Shown piece by piece: positions 6,275-8,347 of a stretch of DNA of 8,347 nucleotides. The stretch comes from an uncultured Bacilli bacterium (GTDB lineage: Bacteria > Bacillota_I > Bacilli_A > RF39 > UBA660). The stretch is taken from assembly GCA_944333305.1 (NCBI GenBank), contig CALVKV010000057.1, positions 1 through 8,347 on the forward strand. The letters run 5' to 3'. A program made the translations under genes and the position numbers. Numbering within the stretch: position 1 is the first letter of the stretch; every line of letters starts with the position of its first letter. The notes below the pieces were generated by a model that worked only from the letters and a program-made list of their open reading frames with translations, was not told where the DNA came from and ran no database searches.

Positions 6275-7521
6275 TTCTTTAACTCCTCCTCTTTTATATT
6301 AGCAGTATGTTCTATCTTTTCCCAAGTTAAATCTTTATTTTTTAAAGCTAAATATAAACACTTTACATAACTTGCCAAAAAAATAGGATTATAAAATAAA
6401 GCTTTTACTTTCATTTTTCTATTTAATCTAAGATTATCTTTTTCTTTTATTAAAAGAATACCTGTAAATATTAAAAGAACTAAATAGACTGCTACTATAA
6501 TTAATAATACTTGTAATAAAAGATTATAGCTTTCAACTTTAACTATAGAATTAGAAACTATTCTATATATTAAATTAGCTAGATATAGTATAACACTTAC
6601 AACTAATAAAATATAGGGTTTAACTCCTACTAAAGCGATATATGCTGATGGGTAATTATTATCTTTTTTTAAAACTTTAGCTTTTAATAGAGGATAATAT
6701 TTATTTCTTGAATCAAAGTAACCTTTTACCCATCTTGTTCTTTGTTTAATTGTAACATTATAACTAGTTGGTTGTTCATCAAAATATTTGGCTTTCATAT
6801 TATAAGTAGATGTTAAATCATTTATGGTAGCATATAAAGTAAATTCATAATCTTCAGTTAGACTATTAAAAGGATAGCCACCTAAATCTTCTAATATTTT
6901 ACCTTTTATATAAAAACCTGTGCCACTAATGGTTAAATTTAAATTATGTTTTAACTTATAATTATTTGAAAATGTATTAATCATAGAAAAAGTTAAGGAA
7001 GAAGCAGCGGAATATATACTAGCATTACCGTTTTTAGTATTACGGTAACCTATACCTATATCATACCCTTTTTTATAACTTTTAACCATTTCCTTAAAGA
7101 AATTGCGATCTAAAACATTATCAGCATCAAAAATAAAATAAGCATCATAGTGTTTTTTATCTTTGATTATCTCTTTGATGGCATCATCTAAGGCATAACC
7201 TTTTCTTCTTCTATTGGTTAAATTTTTACGGTAGATTATATTAATACCTCTTTTGTTTGCAATATCAACTGTTTTGTCTTTTTTAGACTCTACAATAATA
7301 TAAATATCTTTAGCTTCTATTTTAAAAGTTTGCTTTTTAATGCTATCTAAAAGGTTAGGTATTACTAAAGATTCATCTCGTGCTGGTATTAAAATAGCAA
7401 ATGTTGGAGTATCATAGGTTCTTTTTAAAGTTATTTTAGAACCTTTTAAAGCAACTAGATATTCTTTTACTAGTAAGTAAGATGCTATAAATATCAAAAT
7501 TAAACAGATTAATGTTATCAT
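6271..7521 (-). CDS. Membrane-anchored family 2 glycosyltransferase with QxxRW motif
   Basis: 416-residue GT2 enzyme of the cellulose-synthase-like type. An N-terminal membrane helix (1-20) is followed by a cytoplasmic GT-A domain with ILIPARDE (43-50), the metal-binding DADN (132-135), SGTGFYIKG (199-207), TEDYE (222-226) with the likely general base Asp, and QRTRW (260-264). C-terminal membrane helices lie near 296-319 and 332-359, with the family-like tail WEKIEHT (400-406). QxxRW points to processive polymer synthesis or a single transfer in that subfamily; the sugar and acceptor cannot be read from sequence. The start at 7521 gives one intervening base after the upstream stop, with AAGGG at a usable distance. 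A longer frame reaching 7635 would overlap the upstream gene by 113 bases and add an unlikely leader, so it was not used. Confidence 0.88.
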   Translation of the reverse strand: MITLICLILIFIASYLLVKEYLVALKGSKITLKRTYDTPTFAILIPARDESLVIPNLLDSIKKQTFKIEAKDIYIIVESKKDKTVDIANKRGINIIYRKNLTNRRRKGYALDDAIKEIIKDKKHYDAYFIFDADNVLDRNFFKEMVKSYKKGYDIGIGYRNTKNGNASIYSAASSLTFSMINTFSNNYKLKHNLNLTISGTGFYIKGKILEDLGGYPFNSLTEDYEFTLYATINDLTSTYNMKAKYFDEQPTSYNVTIKQRTRWVKGYFDSRNKYYPLLKAKVLKKDNNYPSAYIALVGVKPYILLVVSVILYLANLIYRIVSNSIVKVESYNLLLQVLLIIVAVYLVLLIFTGILLIKEKDNLRLNRKMKVKALFYNPIFLASYVKCLYLALKNKDLTWEKIEHTANIKEEELKK

Positions 7522-7522
7522 A

Positions 7523-8206
7523 CTACTTACCCTTTCTAACTTTAAAATCCATATTAGGAAAACTTTTAGATAAAACACTATCGGGATAGACTTTATCATA
7601 GAGTCTACCAACTGGAGTGATAGGTTCAATATCATTTCTTCTCATAGCACTTCTAAATAAAGCGGTCCATGATATAAACATATCAATTATTAAGAATATT
7701 AACAAGATATAGAAAATTATATTACCTATATTTACAGGTATTTTTTCTATCCACTTAGAAAGAAATGGATAAATTATTTTGGCAAAGATTAGAGTAAAGA
7801 TACCCCATACTAACATATAAGGAATAGTTGTTCTACCGTCTATGTTTAAAAAGTAACTAGAATAATCCCAAGATCTAGTATGAGTAAATATTTCTTGTAA
7901 TAAACTTATTAAATATTCAAAGCCTCCTCCTAATAGGCAACCATAAATATAAGTTTTGATATTAGAATAATTTGGTTTTACTAATAAATAAACAAATAAA
8001 ACAGCACCTGCTCCATAGATTGGACTAAAAGGTCCATAAATTACTCCTCTTCTTAATTCCCAAACGATATCTCCTGTAGCAAGATAAACTTTAATTAGGT
8101 TAAGTATTTGTTCATAAAAGGCTCCAAAGATAGAACCTATAACAAATATTAAAAATAATTTCTTTCCACTGTATCCTTTTGCAAACACACGCTCTTTACT
8201 ACTCAT
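7523..8206 (-). CDS. PF06541-type multi-pass membrane protein (putative ABC-transporter type IV family)
   Basis: 227 residues resembling the family annotated as putative ABC transporter permease (ABC_trans_CmpB, PF06541), a name not backed by proven transport. Seen in order: helix 16-40 with GSIFGAFYE (24-32), the signature RRGVIYGPFSPIYG (52-65), helices around 62-79 and 84-105, SWDYSSYFLNIDGR (112-125), WG (134-135) in the helix at 128-150, a helix at 158-182, and a basic soluble C-terminal tail of about 40 residues. No ATPase gene is nearby. AAGGGG (complement of 8215-8220) is eight bases before the ATG. It is the first gene of the unit with the glycosyltransferase and MYG1-like genes, and its stop is one base from the glycosyltransferase start. 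It might support export or placement of whatever the glycosyltransferase makes, but that rests only on adjacency. Confidence 0.82.
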   Translation of the reverse strand: MSSKERVFAKGYSGKKLFLIFVIGSIFGAFYEQILNLIKVYLATGDIVWELRRGVIYGPFSPIYGAGAVLFVYLLVKPNYSNIKTYIYGCLLGGGFEYLISLLQEIFTHTRSWDYSSYFLNIDGRTTIPYMLVWGIFTLIFAKIIYPFLSKWIEKIPVNIGNIIFYILLIFLIIDMFISWTALFRSAMRRNDIEPITPVGRLYDKVYPDSVLSKSFPNMDFKVRKGK

Positions 8207-8232
8207 ACTACATACCCCTTCAATTTGGTGTT

Positions 8233-8261
8233 ATTTTATCATATTTTATGAAAAAATACAA
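8233..8261 (-). promoter_or_regulatory. Predicted extended -10 promoter of the three-gene unit
   Basis: On the minus strand: -35-like TTGTAT (8256-8261), a 17-base spacer, and -10 TAAAAT (8233-8238) preceded by TGA, giving an extended -10 TGNTAAAAT. The predicted start near 8226 leaves a leader of about 20 bases containing the AAGGGG ribosome site. The -35 match is poor and the extended -10 carries the call. Confidence 0.45.
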
Positions 8262-8314
8262 GGAAAAGCAGTTACTATTCACAGCTTAATTTGAGAAAAT
8301 TGTAAAACATCATG
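8262..8314. other. Intergenic stretch without recognised function
   Basis: Apart from the promoter and hairpin on either side, only a small inverted repeat is visible: AATTT, GAGA loop, AAATT (8288-8301). A minus-strand frame from the window edge to a stop at 8279-8281 could code 22 residues, but it has no recognisable content. Confidence 0.3.
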
Positions 8315-8343
8315 AAAATATAGTGTGTTAAGCACTATTTTTT
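8315..8343 (-). terminator. Weak bidirectional terminator-like hairpin at window edge
   Basis: ATAGTG (8320-8325) pairs with CACTAT (8333-8338) around a seven-base loop; after one T-T mismatch, AAAA (8315-8318) pairs with TTTT (8340-8343). The plus-strand copy is followed by a T-rich run, the minus-strand copy by ATTTTC. No plus-strand gene leads into it, so it most likely ends a leftward gene lying beyond the window and insulates the promoter at 8233-8261. The stem is short and low in GC. Confidence 0.4.
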
Positions 8344-8347
8344 TCAT

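Noticed and set aside
7522..7635. Longer N terminus for the glycosyltransferase, starting at 7635.
   Set aside because: It would overlap the PF06541 gene by 113 bases. The ATG at 7521 directly precedes the first membrane helix, has a plausible ribosome site and lies one base past the upstream stop.
8279..8347. 22-codon minus-strand frame starting with ATG at the window edge, a possible leader peptide or gene end.
   Set aside because: There is no visible ribosome site because the edge cuts it off. The frame runs through the hairpin and its residues resemble nothing known.
1..8347. tRNA or rRNA genes, riboswitches, CRISPR arrays, insertion sequences, toxin-antitoxin or defence genes.
   Set aside because: No cloverleaf-like or conserved riboswitch elements, no regularly spaced direct repeats, no terminal inverted repeats flanking a transposase, and no proteins of these classes were found.

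Overview
This is an AT-rich window (by eye well under 30 % G+C) from a spore-forming or spore-descended member of the Bacillota. The evidence is a spore germinant-receptor operon, strong AGGAGG-type ribosome binding sites, A/T-ending codons, Trp encoded by TGG, and TGA used as a stop (for example at 1455-1457, 4249-4251 and 6271-6273). The TGA stops exclude the Mycoplasma/Spiroplasma code. The gene content fits an uncultured low-GC gut Bacilli or Erysipelotrichia-like lineage, but that placement is inference.

Layout. Bases 39-3281 (+ strand) hold a compact gerAA-gerAC-gerAB operon, with overlaps of 4 and 8 bases between genes. It encodes the three classes of subunit of a GerA-type nutrient germinant receptor. 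The A subunit looks complete. The C subunit has lost its lipobox cysteine (Phe17 instead of Cys). The B permease stops at 290 residues, roughly two transmembrane helices early, and its last 15 codons run antisense into a convergent gene.

Bases 3235-4163 (- strand) hold two unrecognised small membrane proteins, 5 bases apart, with a good sigma-A-like promoter in front (4183-4211). One has three membrane segments; the other is a single-pass protein with an outer domain bearing two cysteines.

Bases 4249-5304 (- strand) hold an O6-alkylguanine-DNA alkyltransferase homologue, with an intact PCHRV active site but without the usual arginine finger, and a TVP38/TMEM64 (VTT/DedA-superfamily) membrane protein directly upstream of it.

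Bases 5363-8206 (- strand) hold a tightly packed three-gene unit. In transcription order these are a PF06541-type multi-pass membrane protein, a membrane-anchored GT2 glycosyltransferase with D-D-TED-QxxRW motifs, and a MYG1/UPF0160 DHH-like nuclease. An extended -10 promoter lies at 8233-8261, and a weak hairpin at 8315-8343 probably bounds the neighbouring unit.

No RNA genes, CRISPR arrays, IS elements or phage genes were seen, and there is no gene-free stretch over 300 bases. Nothing is clearly a new defence or mobile system. The points most worth attention are the eroded or rewired germinant receptor, its junction with the unknown two-gene membrane operon, and the arginine-finger-less alkyltransferase.
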